Below are positions 43,289 through 52,928 of a DNA stretch of 64,000 nucleotides, in pieces. The stretch comes from G963665185 sp049723905 (lineage in GTDB: Bacteria; Desulfobacterota; Desulfovibrionia; Desulfovibrionales; Desulfovibrionaceae). The DNA lies in assembly GCF_049723905.1 (NCBI RefSeq), contig NZ_JBJKFD010000001.1, forward strand, positions 1,364,001-1,428,000, given 5' to 3'. A program made the position numbers and the translations under genes. The stretch's first letter is position 1. Each line of letters begins with the position of its first letter. The notes below the pieces were generated by a model. It did not search any database and was not told where the DNA came from. It saw only the letters and a list, made by a program, of their open reading frames with translations.

Positions 43289-44083
43289 ATGAAAATAAGC
43301 CAGACGCTCGACCTCATAGAAAAGATCGCTCCGCCGAACTTGCAGGCGGAATGGGACAACAGCGGCGTCCAGATAGCTGGCCGCAAAGAAGAAGTGCATC
43401 GTCTGGCCGTCATGCTCGATCCGCTTCCGGAAACAGTTGACCCGGCCCTCGATTGGAACGCCGATCTCATTTTCTCCCATCACCCGTTGGCCCTCACTCC
43501 CAAGCTGCCCTCCAGGCTGGACGGCTTTCACCACATTCTACGCCGTGTGCTCGGCGCCGACGCCTGGCTCTATTCGGCCCACACGTCCCTGGATACAAAT
43601 CCCGACGGCCCGGTCAACTGGCTGGCAAACGATTTGCTCCTGGAACAACGCGGCGTGATTGAACCGGTGGGTTCTGCGCAGGATAACGCAGGCTACGGCA
43701 TTGTCGGCACCCTGCCCTCGGCGCAACCCCTGGAAGTTTTTCTCGATTCACTGGGCCGCCACATCAACCGCCCGTTCTGGACGGTGTGCGGCCCAAGGCC
43801 GGATAACATCCGCCGGGTAGGAATATGCCCCGGTTCCGGTTCCTCCATGGCGGAAGACGCCTTTGCCATGGGTGCGGATGTGTTCATTACCGGCGACATG
43901 AAATACCACCAGGCGCAGGAGACCACCGGCTGTATCGTCGATGTGGGACACTTCTGCCTGGAAGAGGAAATGATGCGGCGGCTCGCTGCATCCCTGGCAC
44001 ACAAGCTGGAGACAAGCCAAGTGGACGTCCGGTTCTTTGCCGGAAAAGATCCCTTCGAAATCCGGCTTGCGCATAAGTCCTGA
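43289..44083 (+). CDS. Nif3-like dinuclear metal centre protein
   Basis: The 264-residue protein is a single Nif3/DUF34 domain without the optional inserted domain. Metal-ligand motifs are FSHHPL (near 68-73) and the C-terminal DVGHFCLEEEMM. Family members form toroidal hexamers; GTP cyclohydrolase-like or metal-insertion roles have been proposed. The ATG at 43289 begins the standard N-terminus but has no good ribosome binding site; GTG 43247 is an alternative. It is followed after 61 bases by the zinc-ribbon gene, a common pairing in deltaproteobacteria. Confidence 0.9.
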   Translation: MKISQTLDLIEKIAPPNLQAEWDNSGVQIAGRKEEVHRLAVMLDPLPETVDPALDWNADLIFSHHPLALTPKLPSRLDGFHHILRRVLGADAWLYSAHTSLDTNPDGPVNWLANDLLLEQRGVIEPVGSAQDNAGYGIVGTLPSAQPLEVFLDSLGRHINRPFWTVCGPRPDNIRRVGICPGSGSSMAEDAFAMGADVFITGDMKYHQAQETTGCIVDVGHFCLEEEMMRRLAASLAHKLETSQVDVRFFAGKDPFEIRLAHKS

Positions 44084-44144
44084 TGCGGTTTTGCCGCTCA
44101 GGTATTGAATATACTGGACGCCCGTCCGGAAAGGAGAGAGGGAA

Positions 44145-44885
44145 ATGTATCAAAAGCAGATAGAACAGCTCGTAGTCCTGCAAAAGCTCGACGGCGAAAT
44201 TCTCGTCCTCGAACAGGAAATCGACAACGCCCCCAAAGAACTCAAAGAACTTGAGGAACGTTACGGCGCGGCCCAGACACAACAAGAACAGATCGTTGAA
44301 AAGATAGGCATCCTCAAAGAGCAGCAGAAAAGGCTCGGCACAGAAATCGAAGATGATGCCGTCAAAATCAAAAAGTCCAAAAGCAAGCTCATGATGGCTT
44401 CCAACACCCGCGAATATCATGCCATGATGCGGGAAATGGACAATATGGAGAAACTCAACCGGCTGCGCGAAGAGGAAAACGTAACCCTCACCGAAGAAAT
44501 CGCCCGCCAGGAAGACATGCTTACCCAGATGGACAGCAATGGTTCTTCCCTGGAAGATGAACTCAAGGAACACCGCGCATCGCTGGACGTTCGCATCGGC
44601 AAGGCCCAGAAAGCTCTGAACGAACTGATGAAAAATCGCGCCGTGTCCTGCGAAATCATCCCCAAGCCTATTCTCTCCCGCTACGAATTCATTCGCTCCC
44701 GCTTGGCGAATCCGGTCATCGTCCCTGTAGAGTCCGGCATCTGCACCGGCTGTCACATTGCCATCCCGCCGCAGACGTACAACGAGCTGCAGCGCGGAAA
44801 GCAGATACACAGCTGCCCAAACTGCCAGCGCCTGATCTACTGGGATCAGCATCTTCCCTCTGCCGAGGAAAAAAGCGCCGAATAA
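44145..44885 (+). CDS. Coiled-coil protein with C4 zinc ribbon (DUF164/CT398 family)
   Basis: The 246-residue protein starts with a long coiled coil (about 1-180, heptads rich in Glu, Lys and Leu) and ends in a C4 zinc ribbon: CTGCHI near residue 203 and CPNCQRLIYW near 224. The family is conserved beside nif3. The Chlamydia member is linked to secretion or flagellar proteins, but its role is not settled. AAAGGAGAGAGGGAA precedes the ATG. A strong terminator follows the stop by 45 bases. Confidence 0.9.
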   Translation: MYQKQIEQLVVLQKLDGEILVLEQEIDNAPKELKELEERYGAAQTQQEQIVEKIGILKEQQKRLGTEIEDDAVKIKKSKSKLMMASNTREYHAMMREMDNMEKLNRLREEENVTLTEEIARQEDMLTQMDSNGSSLEDELKEHRASLDVRIGKAQKALNELMKNRAVSCEIIPKPILSRYEFIRSRLANPVIVPVESGICTGCHIAIPPQTYNELQRGKQIHSCPNCQRLIYWDQHLPSAEEKSAE

Positions 44886-44930
44886 GCGCAGTTTTCCGGG
44901 AATTCCACGTCCCTCAGAAACGACTTTGCC

Positions 44931-44968
44931 GAAAAGCCCGGTGGTGTTGAACCGCCGGGCTTTTCTTT
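44931..44968 (+). terminator. Rho-independent terminator after zinc-ribbon gene
   Basis: GAAAAGCCCGG pairs with CCGGGCTTTTC around a GC-poor loop, followed by TTTTG. Confidence 0.9.
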
Positions 44969-45331
44969 TGCCCATGGCTCCCCCATCCCCTACCTTACCG
45001 CCACCCATGGTCCCTGGAATTGCACACGCAGTACAATACTGCACGTTCACTTCCCACCATTGGATGGCCCCGACGCCTCCACAATCCGCACGGCCCGATC
45101 GTCTTTGAAGGCCGCTATTGTTCGATTCTGAACATAAAATGAGCGTTTTTGCTTTTATTTTGACATCAAATTTTCATTTTTTATTGACTCGCCCTTCAAA
45201 TACAGGCTAATATGCAACAAATATTTTCCTATTTTAACACACCCTCAAATATAGATTTTACAAACAGAAACCGAACAGTAGAAATACTGTTTGAGATTTA
45301 TACCGACTAATCATCGACACGGAGGGGAGTT
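44969..45331 (+). other. AT-rich upstream region of the chemoreceptor gene
   Basis: The 363-base gap has a GCAGTACAATACTGC palindrome at 45028-45042 (6-bp arms) and becomes very AT-rich after about 45110. A sigma-70-type promoter is at 45184-45213. Short frames here have no homology features. The low GC and distance from the terminator suggest a control region for the single receptor operon. Confidence 0.5.
45184..45213 (+). promoter_or_regulatory. Sigma-70-type promoter for chemoreceptor gene
   Basis: TTGACT at 45184-45189 and TAATAT at 45208-45213 are separated by 18 bases, about 120 bases upstream of the GTG start. Confidence 0.5.
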
Positions 45332-46963
45332 GTGAGAATAAAATACGTATTAAGAATCGGCATACTTGTGTCCGCAATTGTCGGAGGCCTGGCTTTTTAC
45401 GCTGCATTCAAGTTGCTTTCAGGTTCGATTCCGAACACACCCGACACTCCCACAGCTCCCACCGCTCTCGCCCTTTCCGCATGGACGGATCGACAAATTC
45501 TCTACTCGGTCTGCCTTGGCTGTGCAGCGTTTCTGGTCTCCGGGCTTGCATACGTTCAATGGGCCTCCCGCAAAATCACCACAGGCTGCCAAACAATTGC
45601 AACCTCCCTGCACAATCTGGGCAATGGCGATTTCAGTGCCTCGGATACAACGTCCGGTTTGGCCGAATTCCGGAAGCTCGAAGAACCCCTGGGCACCACC
45701 GTGCAAACCCTCAAACACCGCATCGGCTTTGCCGAAGGCGTACTAAACGCCATTGCCGATGCCTATCCCTTCATGACCTGCGACCAGGACGCAAAAATCG
45801 ATTTCATAGGCAAACAGCTCCTCAAGGTTTCCGGCAAAACAGGGGATCCTTCCGAATACATCGGCATGACCATCGGCGGCTACATATACGGTGAGCCGGA
45901 CCGGAAGACCCGCACGGACAAGGTCGTCCATGACGGCATCCGGGTAGAGGGAGAAACCCGCATAGAGGGCAACGGCAAGACAAATATTCTGCAGTTCTCC
46001 GCCGACCCCATCTACGGGCTCGATAATGAACAGATAGGCGCGCTGACCATCTACTTCGACCTTACCGAGGTGAAGGAGCAGCAAAAAGAAATAGAAGAAA
46101 ACGCCAGCCGGGTGGCCCAGATTGCCGCGGAACTGGTGGACATAACCGAGCAGGTCAACGCTTCGGCCGGGATAATCGCCTCGCAAATAAAAGAAGCTGC
46201 CCAAGGAGCCCTGCACCAGTCCGAACGGACCACCGAAACAGCCACAGCCATGGAGCAGATGAACAGCACCACCCTGGAAGTGGCGCGCAACGCCATCAGC
46301 GCGGCGGACAACGCCGTCAATGCCAAGGAAGTGGCAAGCGCGGGGCAAAGCGAAGGGCAAAGCCTGATACGTTCCATCGAAGCCATGCGCAGCCAGACCG
46401 AGACTCTGGGAGGTTTCATGGAGGAGTTGGGAAAGCAGACGGATTCGGTCGGCAGCGTCATCAATGTTATTCAGGATATCGCCGACCAGACCAACCTGCT
46501 GGCCCTCAATGCCGCCATAGAAGCGGCCAGGGCCGGGGATGCAGGACGGGGATTCGCCGTGGTTGCGGATGAAGTGCGCAAACTTGCGGAAAAAACCATG
46601 AACGCCACGGACGAGGTCAGCACCGCCATAGAATCCATTCAGCACGGAGCATCCCGCTCCATAGAAGCCATGAAGCAAGCCAACAAGGCCGTGGAGACAT
46701 CCACGGGGCTGGCCATGAATTCCGGGAAGACACTGGAAAAGATCGTAGATATAGTCAACAGCACATCCGATCAGGTCCAGTCCATTGCCACGGCAGCCGA
46801 GGAACAGTCCGCTTCCAGCGATGAGATAAACAGTGCCGTGGAGGATATCACCACCATAGCATCCCAAACAGCCGAAGGCATGCAGCAGGCAAATGAAGCA
46901 AGCACCGATCTCGTGAAAATGTGCGGAGAGCTCAACACCCTGATCCGCAGGTTGTCCGCCTAG
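45332..46963 (+). CDS. PAS-containing methyl-accepting chemotaxis protein
   Basis: The 543-residue receptor starts at GTG with GGAGGGGAGTT before it. Two transmembrane helices (about 5-28 and 58-80) enclose a periplasmic loop of only about 30 residues, so sensing is probably by the cytoplasmic PAS domain (about 130-245). The signalling hairpin tip IADQTNLLALNAAIEAARAG lies near 385. No CheR-docking pentapeptide at the C-terminus. An acyltransferase gene follows after 18 bases and may be co-transcribed. Confidence 0.92.
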   Translation: MRIKYVLRIGILVSAIVGGLAFYAAFKLLSGSIPNTPDTPTAPTALALSAWTDRQILYSVCLGCAAFLVSGLAYVQWASRKITTGCQTIATSLHNLGNGDFSASDTTSGLAEFRKLEEPLGTTVQTLKHRIGFAEGVLNAIADAYPFMTCDQDAKIDFIGKQLLKVSGKTGDPSEYIGMTIGGYIYGEPDRKTRTDKVVHDGIRVEGETRIEGNGKTNILQFSADPIYGLDNEQIGALTIYFDLTEVKEQQKEIEENASRVAQIAAELVDITEQVNASAGIIASQIKEAAQGALHQSERTTETATAMEQMNSTTLEVARNAISAADNAVNAKEVASAGQSEGQSLIRSIEAMRSQTETLGGFMEELGKQTDSVGSVINVIQDIADQTNLLALNAAIEAARAGDAGRGFAVVADEVRKLAEKTMNATDEVSTAIESIQHGASRSIEAMKQANKAVETSTGLAMNSGKTLEKIVDIVNSTSDQVQSIATAAEEQSASSDEINSAVEDITTIASQTAEGMQQANEASTDLVKMCGELNTLIRRLSA

Positions 46964-46981
46964 GCCTGGAGAAAATATCAA

Positions 46982-48091
46982 ATGAATCGCAGACTTTATT
47001 TTTTAGACAATCTTCGTGGGGTTACCATCTTTCTTGTCGTGTGCCTGCACGTCTTTCTTTGCTATATGGAATTTTCGCCGAGTTGGTGGTTCGTCATCGA
47101 CCCCAAACCGTCCCTTTTCTTCACCTATTGCGTCATTCTCATCGACGTCCCCATCATGCCCACTATGTTTTTCATTGCCGGGTACTTTGCCCTCTCCTCG
47201 CTGCAAAAATACGGAATCGGCAAATTCTGGTCGCAGAAAATGAAGCGGATCGTCATCCCCTGGATCATAGGGGTGCTGCTTTTGTCACCGCCTGCCATGT
47301 ACATGATTCTGCTGTCCCGAGGAGTAGCGCCTGGCTACATGGAATTTTGGGAAAAACAGTTCTGGACGAAGACCTTTTTCAACCAGTCTGTTTTCTGGTT
47401 CCTCAGCATGTTGCTGATATTTTTCATGGTTCTTACCGTGGCTTTCCGGTTATCCAAAACCCTGCAAAGCCCCCAGCGCGTATTGAAGAAGCCGGGTATC
47501 GCCCTGTTCGGCCTTTTCCTGGCTGCAACATCTGGCTGGTTCCTCACCATGAACCAGTTCTTTCCCGTAGATACCTGGCGTAACGATTTTTATTTCCTCC
47601 AGTTCCAGCCGTTGCGGCTGATGGTTTACGTGCTCTATTTCAGCCTCGGCATACTGGCCTGGAAACAACGGTGGTTTGAAGAAGACGGTTTTATGCCCAA
47701 ACTCGCCCCCTGGCTAGCGCTTTGCCTGTTCTCCGCTTTTGCCTACACGCACTTCAAATTCCTCATGGCAGTGCGCAGCAACGAGCTTGTGGTACAAGCG
47801 GCCAACGCTATTTTCTTCAACCTTTTCGCTCTTTCAACACTGATGTCCGGGCTGGCCTTGTTTCGTCTGTTGTTCAATAACGACGGCCGCTACTGGAAGT
47901 CGTTTTCAAGAAGCTCCTACGGCATCTATCTTCTGCACTCCATACCGGTCTATTATGGAGCCTACTTTCTGCTCAGCCTGCGTACGTCCACCTATGGCAA
48001 GGCATCGCTGCTGCTGGCAGCATCGATATTCGTCTGCTGGGGGACCACAGCAGTTCTGAAAAGAAATCCCGTGTTCGCCAAGTTTCTCTGA
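46982..48091 (+). CDS. Membrane acyltransferase-3 / OpgC-like protein
   Basis: The 369-residue protein has about ten membrane segments and begins with the family motif NLRGVTIFLVVCLHVFL, whose His is the expected catalytic residue, followed by FFIAGYFALSSL and the C-terminal SSYGIYLLHSIPVYY. Acyltransferase-3 proteins add acyl groups to periplasmic glycans, lipids or polysaccharides; the target is unknown. It lies 18 bases after the chemoreceptor gene on the same strand. An inverted repeat follows the stop. Confidence 0.88.
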   Translation: MNRRLYFLDNLRGVTIFLVVCLHVFLCYMEFSPSWWFVIDPKPSLFFTYCVILIDVPIMPTMFFIAGYFALSSLQKYGIGKFWSQKMKRIVIPWIIGVLLLSPPAMYMILLSRGVAPGYMEFWEKQFWTKTFFNQSVFWFLSMLLIFFMVLTVAFRLSKTLQSPQRVLKKPGIALFGLFLAATSGWFLTMNQFFPVDTWRNDFYFLQFQPLRLMVYVLYFSLGILAWKQRWFEEDGFMPKLAPWLALCLFSAFAYTHFKFLMAVRSNELVVQAANAIFFNLFALSTLMSGLALFRLLFNNDGRYWKSFSRSSYGIYLLHSIPVYYGAYFLLSLRTSTYGKASLLLAASIFVCWGTTAVLKRNPVFAKFL

Positions 48092-48164
48092 TCCGCAACA
48101 CAACGGACAAATGTTCAGAGCCCCGCTCTCCTCCATATCCTTCCATCCCTCCATCCCAATCCGC

Positions 48165-48196
48165 GTCTCCACGACCCCATCCGGGATCGTGGAGAC
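48165..48196 (+). terminator. Perfect inverted repeat after acyltransferase gene
   Basis: GTCTCCACGA and TCGTGGAGAC form a 10-bp stem, with inner CCC/GGG pairs. No T-run follows, so it is either a weak terminator or a 3'-end-stabilising hairpin. Confidence 0.55.
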
Positions 48197-48215
48197 TACG
48201 GGATGCAACAAAAAA

Positions 48216-48257
48216 CAACAAAGCCGGAGCGGCTTGTCTTTCGCTCCGGCTTTGTTG
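48216..48257 (-). terminator. Rho-independent terminator for aat
   Basis: CAACAAAGCCGGAGC pairs perfectly with GCTCCGGCTTTGTTG; on the minus strand it is followed by a T-rich stretch. It lies 25 bases beyond the aat stop and can also act on the plus strand. Confidence 0.88.
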
Positions 48258-48281
48258 CAATCCAATATCTTATTCGTCTGT

Positions 48282-49025
48282 TTAAAGGCTCACAGCCTCC
48301 CCCTGCCCCACATTTCCTTCATCGTTTCCATTCCCCTGGTTCAGGACGTCACGCCATTTTCTTCTCCGGGTAGGAACCTGAATGGCTTCGCGCAACATGT
48401 CCTGAAAGGTCTCGCGGGGCACTTCCGTGGCACCCATGGCAACAATATGCGGTGTGGTCTGCTGGCAGTCGATGAAATGGAAATTCCATTGAGTCAGCAG
48501 GCGGCACAGAGTCACAAGCGCCACCTTGGACGCACAGGGTGCATGATGAAACATGGATTCACCGAAAAAGGCACCACCAAGGCTTACGCCGTACAGCCCG
48601 CCCACAAGCTTCCCATCCTGCCACGCCTCCACGCTATGGGCGAACCCTTCATCGTGAAGATTTTCATAGGCTTCTATCATTTCCGGCAGCAGCCAAGTGC
48701 CCTCTCCCTGGGGCCGGGTCGTTTTCGCGCAATGACGGATGACTCTGGAAAAAGCGGTATCCATGGTGACGGTAAAAGGAGACTTGCGCATCAGGCGGCG
48801 CAGACTGCGGGAAACGTGCACCTTGGAGGGAATGATGATGGGCCGGGGATCGGTGGACCACCAGAGAATGGGAGTGTTGTCGCTATACCAGGGGAAAATG
48901 CCGTGTGCGTAGGCCGTGAGGATTCGCTCGTAGGAAAGATCCCCGCCCACTGCCAGCAGGCCGTCCGGCTCGGCGTGACGAGGATCGGGAAAAACGCAGT
49001 CGTCGCTTAATAGAAAAACGGACAT
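48282..49025 (-). CDS. aat: Leucyl/phenylalanyl-tRNA--protein transferase
   Basis: From the ATG at 49025 (AAAGAGGGTGCG before it) the product is 247 residues, the usual Aat length. Motifs are FPDPRHAEPDGLLAVGGDLS, GIFPWYSD, WWSTDPRP and GGLYGVSLGGAFFGESMF. The enzyme adds Leu or Phe to N-terminal Lys or Arg of proteins, making N-degrons read by ClpS and degraded by ClpAP. The clpA and clpS genes lie directly upstream on the same strand, so the pathway is encoded together. The longer ORF start at 49064 is not needed. Confidence 0.96.
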   Translation of the reverse strand: MSVFLLSDDCVFPDPRHAEPDGLLAVGGDLSYERILTAYAHGIFPWYSDNTPILWWSTDPRPIIIPSKVHVSRSLRRLMRKSPFTVTMDTAFSRVIRHCAKTTRPQGEGTWLLPEMIEAYENLHDEGFAHSVEAWQDGKLVGGLYGVSLGGAFFGESMFHHAPCASKVALVTLCRLLTQWNFHFIDCQQTTPHIVAMGATEVPRETFQDMLREAIQVPTRRRKWRDVLNQGNGNDEGNVGQGEAVSL

Positions 49026-49116
49026 CGCACCCTCTTTGCCGTGTCCCGACGAAGACCGGCGCAAAAGAAACGGCGTGCCGGAATACGTTCAACGCACCGG
49101 CACGCCGTAACAATTA

Positions 49117-51390
49117 CTAATTTTTGTCTTTTTTCTTGTCCTTGATACGAAACCGGAATTCCTTGGTCTTGTCTTTTCCGGTCTTGCACTGCACTTCCAC
49201 TTCGCCGCCCTTGACCAGTCTGCCGAAGAGAATTTCATCGGCCAGCAGGTCTTTGACCTCGCTTTGGATCACACGTCCCAAAGGTCTGGCTCCAAAAGCC
49301 GGATCGTACCCCTTGAGGGCAAGCTGCTTTCTCGCCTCGGCGGAAAGGCTGACGTGAACCCTCTTGGATTTGAGCTGCTCGTTCAGTTCGCTGACAAACT
49401 TGTCCACGATGCGTTCCACAATGGCCTGGTCCAAATGACCGAACGGTACAATACCGTCCAGGCGGTTGCGGAATTCCGGGCTGAACAGGCGTTCCACTTC
49501 CTTGAGGGCCTTGCTCGTGTCGGCTTCCTTGCCCTGTCCGAAACCAATGTTGGACTTGGTCATCTCCCGTGCCCCGGCATTGGAGGTCATAAGGATGATG
49601 ATGTGGCGGAAGTCGGCCTTGCGTCCGTTGTTGTCCGTCAGGGTGGCGTAGTCCATGACCTGGAGCAGAATATTGAAGATATCGCCGTGTGCCTTTTCGA
49701 TTTCGTCGAAGAGCAGCACACAATAGGGATGCTTGCGCACATCGTCCACCAGCAGCCCACCCTGGTCAAACCCCACGTAGCCCGGAGGCGATCCGATGAG
49801 GCGCGAAACCGCGTGCTTCTCCATGTATTCGCTCATGTCGTAGCGCAGAAAGGACACGCCCAGCACGTTGGCCAGCTGGCGGGCAAGTTCGGTTTTACCC
49901 ACGCCCGTGGGGCCGATGAGCAGGAAGTTGCCCAAGGGACGTGTCTCGTTGCCCAGTCCGGCCCGCTGCCTTTTGATGGAGCGCGCCAGGGCATCGATGG
50001 CGCTGTCCTGGCCGAAGACCACATTCTTGAGGTCGTCATCCAGGTGCATGAGCCGGGTCTTGTCCGACGAACTGACACGCTGGGCAGGTATGCGGGCCAT
50101 GCGGGCGATAACGCGTTCCACATCACGCACGGTGATGGTGCCACATTTTCCTGGCCTGTCCAGCTTGCAGGCCGCGCCGGTTTCATCCAGCACGTCGATG
50201 GCCTTGTCGGGCAGGAACCGGTCGTTGATGTAGCGCGCCGAAAGCGTGGCTGCGCTGCGTATGGCCGTGTCTGTGTAACGCACGTTGTGGTGCTCCTCGT
50301 AGTAGGACTTGAGCCCCTTGAGGATGGACACGGTTTCATCAACGGTCGGTTCGGTTATTTCTATCTTCTGAAAACGCCGGGAAAGGGCCCGGTCCTTTTC
50401 GAAGATATTCTTGTATTCTTCAAAGGTCGTGGAACCGATGCAGCGGATCTGCCCGGAGGCAAGCAACGGTTTGAGGATATTGGAGGCATCCAGGGAGCCG
50501 CCGCTGGTCGCTCCCGCCCCTATGATGGTGTGGATTTCGTCCACAAACAGGATGGCCTCGTCATTATCCTTGATGGCATTGACCACGCCCTTGAGTCGCG
50601 CTTCGAAATCGCCGCGATATTTGGTTCCAGCCAGAAGTGCGCCCATATCCAGGGCGTAAATCTCCGTATTCTGAAACAAGTCGGGCACTTCCCCTTTCAC
50701 GATGCGCAATGCCAGGCCTTCGGCCATGGCGGTCTTGCCCACTCCCGCGTCCCCCACGAAAATGGGGTTGTTCTTGCGGCGGCGGGCCAGCACCTGGATG
50801 GTGCGGCGCATTTCCGCATCACGTCCGATAAGCGGATCAATTTCTCCTGCCTCAGCCTTGGCGATGAGGTCCACGGTGTATTGAGCCAGCACCTTGGCTT
50901 CCTTCGAGGCGTCCTTTTTCGGTTCCACCGGAAGTTCGTCTTCCTCGTCCGGAGTTTCCGCCGCGGGCAGGCCGTGCGAAATAAGCTCCAAGACATTCAA
51001 ACGGGTAACCCCGTGGGTTTTTAGAAAATAAACGGCATAGGAGTCTTCCTCGTCGAAAAACGCGGCCAGAACGTCGCCGACTTCGACCTTGCTCTTCCCA
51101 GCGGACTGCATGTGCAGAATGGCACGCTGCAACACACGCTGTACGCCCAAGGTCTGGATGACTTCGGTCTGGTCCACCTCGGGAAGAACTTCCATGTGCT
51201 CGTTGAAGAAACCTTCCAACTGAGTCACCAGGCGCGATGCATCCGCGCCGCAGGTCTCAAGCAGGCTCCGCCCGTTCTCATCCTTGGCCATGGCGTAAAG
51301 CAGGTGCTCAAGGGTAAGATACTCGTGGTTGCGCCGTTTAACTTCACGGACAGCGTCCGTCAGCACGGTTTCTAATTGTTTGCTTAGCAT
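49117..51390 (-). CDS. clpA: ATP-dependent Clp protease ATP-binding subunit ClpA
   Basis: The 757-residue protein matches ClpA in length and order: N-terminal double Clp repeat (about 1-145), AAA+ domain 1 with GDAGVGKTAMAEG, no ClpB-type middle coiled coil, and AAA+ domain 2 with GPTGVGKTELARQLA. The C-terminal D2-small domain carries GYDPAFGARPLGRVIQ. ClpA unfolds substrates for ClpP; the adaptor ClpS is encoded four bases upstream. The C-terminus is Lys/Asp-rich and hydrophilic. clpP is not in the window. Confidence 0.96.
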   Translation of the reverse strand: MLSKQLETVLTDAVREVKRRNHEYLTLEHLLYAMAKDENGRSLLETCGADASRLVTQLEGFFNEHMEVLPEVDQTEVIQTLGVQRVLQRAILHMQSAGKSKVEVGDVLAAFFDEEDSYAVYFLKTHGVTRLNVLELISHGLPAAETPDEEDELPVEPKKDASKEAKVLAQYTVDLIAKAEAGEIDPLIGRDAEMRRTIQVLARRRKNNPIFVGDAGVGKTAMAEGLALRIVKGEVPDLFQNTEIYALDMGALLAGTKYRGDFEARLKGVVNAIKDNDEAILFVDEIHTIIGAGATSGGSLDASNILKPLLASGQIRCIGSTTFEEYKNIFEKDRALSRRFQKIEITEPTVDETVSILKGLKSYYEEHHNVRYTDTAIRSAATLSARYINDRFLPDKAIDVLDETGAACKLDRPGKCGTITVRDVERVIARMARIPAQRVSSSDKTRLMHLDDDLKNVVFGQDSAIDALARSIKRQRAGLGNETRPLGNFLLIGPTGVGKTELARQLANVLGVSFLRYDMSEYMEKHAVSRLIGSPPGYVGFDQGGLLVDDVRKHPYCVLLFDEIEKAHGDIFNILLQVMDYATLTDNNGRKADFRHIIILMTSNAGAREMTKSNIGFGQGKEADTSKALKEVERLFSPEFRNRLDGIVPFGHLDQAIVERIVDKFVSELNEQLKSKRVHVSLSAEARKQLALKGYDPAFGARPLGRVIQSEVKDLLADEILFGRLVKGGEVEVQCKTGKDKTKEFRFRIKDKKKDKN

Positions 51391-51393
51391 CGG

Positions 51394-51708
51394 TCAGACC
51401 TCTTCCATGCTGCACTTCAGCGGATACCCGGCCTCCCGGGCCAGCTTGTGCACCATGTTCACTTTGGTTTCCGCCACCTCAAAGGTATACACCCCGCATA
51501 CTGCCTTGCCCTGTTTGTGCACGGTCAGCATGAGGTCCGTTGCCTGGGCATGCGTCTTGTTGAAAACATCACACAAAACCCGAACCACGAATTCCATGGT
51601 GGTATAATCATCATTGTGCAGGAGGACCTGGAACCTTCTAGGTTCCTGGACCTTATCCTCCACAAACACTTCGTTATCAAAACGTTCGTCAGGAAATTTG
51701 TCAGCCAT
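51394..51708 (-). CDS. clpS: ClpS adaptor protein
   Basis: The 104-residue protein has a short disordered N-terminus and the ClpS fold: VLLHNDDYTTMEFVVRVL with the Asn-Asp pair that binds N-degrons, TDLMLTVHKQGKAVCGVYTFE with the hydrophobic pocket residues, and the terminal beta strand. It delivers N-degron substrates to ClpA. The stop lies three bases from the clpA start, indicating one operon. Confidence 0.95.
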   Translation of the reverse strand: MADKFPDERFDNEVFVEDKVQEPRRFQVLLHNDDYTTMEFVVRVLCDVFNKTHAQATDLMLTVHKQGKAVCGVYTFEVAETKVNMVHKLAREAGYPLKCSMEEV

Positions 51709-51840
51709 TTTTTCGTTCCTGTGTTGCCCCTAGGATACGAGGTAAGTATGATTACGCATTTGTGAAGAGCAAGAGAATGAAAGTGCCAGCCTTAGTAGGG
51801 ATTACATCAGAAACACCAACGGGCGTAAAGCAGCTGGTTA

Positions 51841-52497
51841 TTATTTTTTTATTCCCAATTCATGCCGGATGGCTTCGCCGCGTGCAGGAGGAAACGTAAA
51901 ACTGTCCTGCGGTGGAAGATTGCCCGCACGCCGGAATTCCCTGTTCAGTTCATGGTAGTTCCTGTCGGATGCGCTGGCAAGGTCCAACCCAAGAAGTTCC
52001 GCGGCGCGCATTATGGAAGGTTCGTCGCCCTCTATCTCCACAAACAGGCCGAAACAGACCTCGTCCAGACAGATATGGCAGCCCTCCAGTTCCCATGTTT
52101 CGCGAATTTTCTCGTAGCTGAACGCCTGTATGAATCCCAGCACTCCAAGTATTTGTGAAATGGCGTCAAAATCCGCCACTCCGGTTTCGAGTTCGCGGCA
52201 GACCTTGGCGAACCCGGAGGTTGCTTCGGGCGGGAGTTTTACGGTCAGCAGGGTTTCGACAGCCCCTTCACGAACTTTGCCGCCAGCCTTGTCCCCAGCC
52301 TTGTTCATAGACACATTCCTGCGCAACCGAAGCAACACCTTTTGTTCGCGCAGAGTTGCACGGTCCTTGTCCTTTACATCCAGAACAATATTTTCCTCAA
52401 ACATCCTGGTGCAATACAAGGCACCGACAGCAGCGAGGCGCATGCGAACCGGTTCAAAATCGTGGACCGGAAATTTGGCCTCTATTTCCATGGACAT
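51841..52497 (-). CDS. CYTH-domain protein (class IV adenylate cyclase type)
   Basis: From the ATG at 52497 (GAGGCGT before it) the product is 218 residues. It opens with the CYTH signature EIEAKF (ExExK) and has further conserved basic and acidic residues in LLRLRRNV, LTVKLPPEA and CLDEVCFGLFVEIEGDE. CYTH enzymes use triphosphates with metal: CyaB-type adenylate cyclase, thiamine triphosphatase or inorganic triphosphatase. The length and layout resemble CyaB, but activity is unproven. The frame from 52539 adds 14 residues without a ribosome binding site. Transcribed alone. Confidence 0.86.
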   Translation of the reverse strand: MSMEIEAKFPVHDFEPVRMRLAAVGALYCTRMFEENIVLDVKDKDRATLREQKVLLRLRRNVSMNKAGDKAGGKVREGAVETLLTVKLPPEATSGFAKVCRELETGVADFDAISQILGVLGFIQAFSYEKIRETWELEGCHICLDEVCFGLFVEIEGDEPSIMRAAELLGLDLASASDRNYHELNREFRRAGNLPPQDSFTFPPARGEAIRHELGIKK

Positions 52498-52928
52498 ACA
52501 CGCCTCGGCAGGGTTGATGAACAGCCGTCTCAACCCCACGGTTGAAACTTCGTTGCACGCACTGAGCTTTTCCGATCATTCCTTTTCAAACAGGGTTCGT
52601 CAACTTTCGCTCCAACCGTAGCGGATGGCAACCGTAGAGTGACTTCTCTTCCCTGTCTGCGCAGGAGCAGGCGGGAGGTTTCATAAAGGATCATCTCAGA
52701 ATAATCATAAAAAAAATACGGTTACAGAAAACTCATCCAACCTGTCTCTCCTGCTCTCCTCATCCGGCATGTCTGCCAACGGATAAAAAATGTCAACAAC
52801 CTATTTTTTTCTACGAATATATTCAGTGGAACAGGATAATAGACAAGCAAAGCGATCCACCCCCTGAAATAGGTTCTAAATGGAAAACAAGATCAACATT
52901 TTTTCCTGATTTGTTACAATTTAGTGAC

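Noticed and set aside
44926..45108. 60-residue frame after the zinc-ribbon gene
   Set aside because: It runs through the terminator hairpin and has no start signal.
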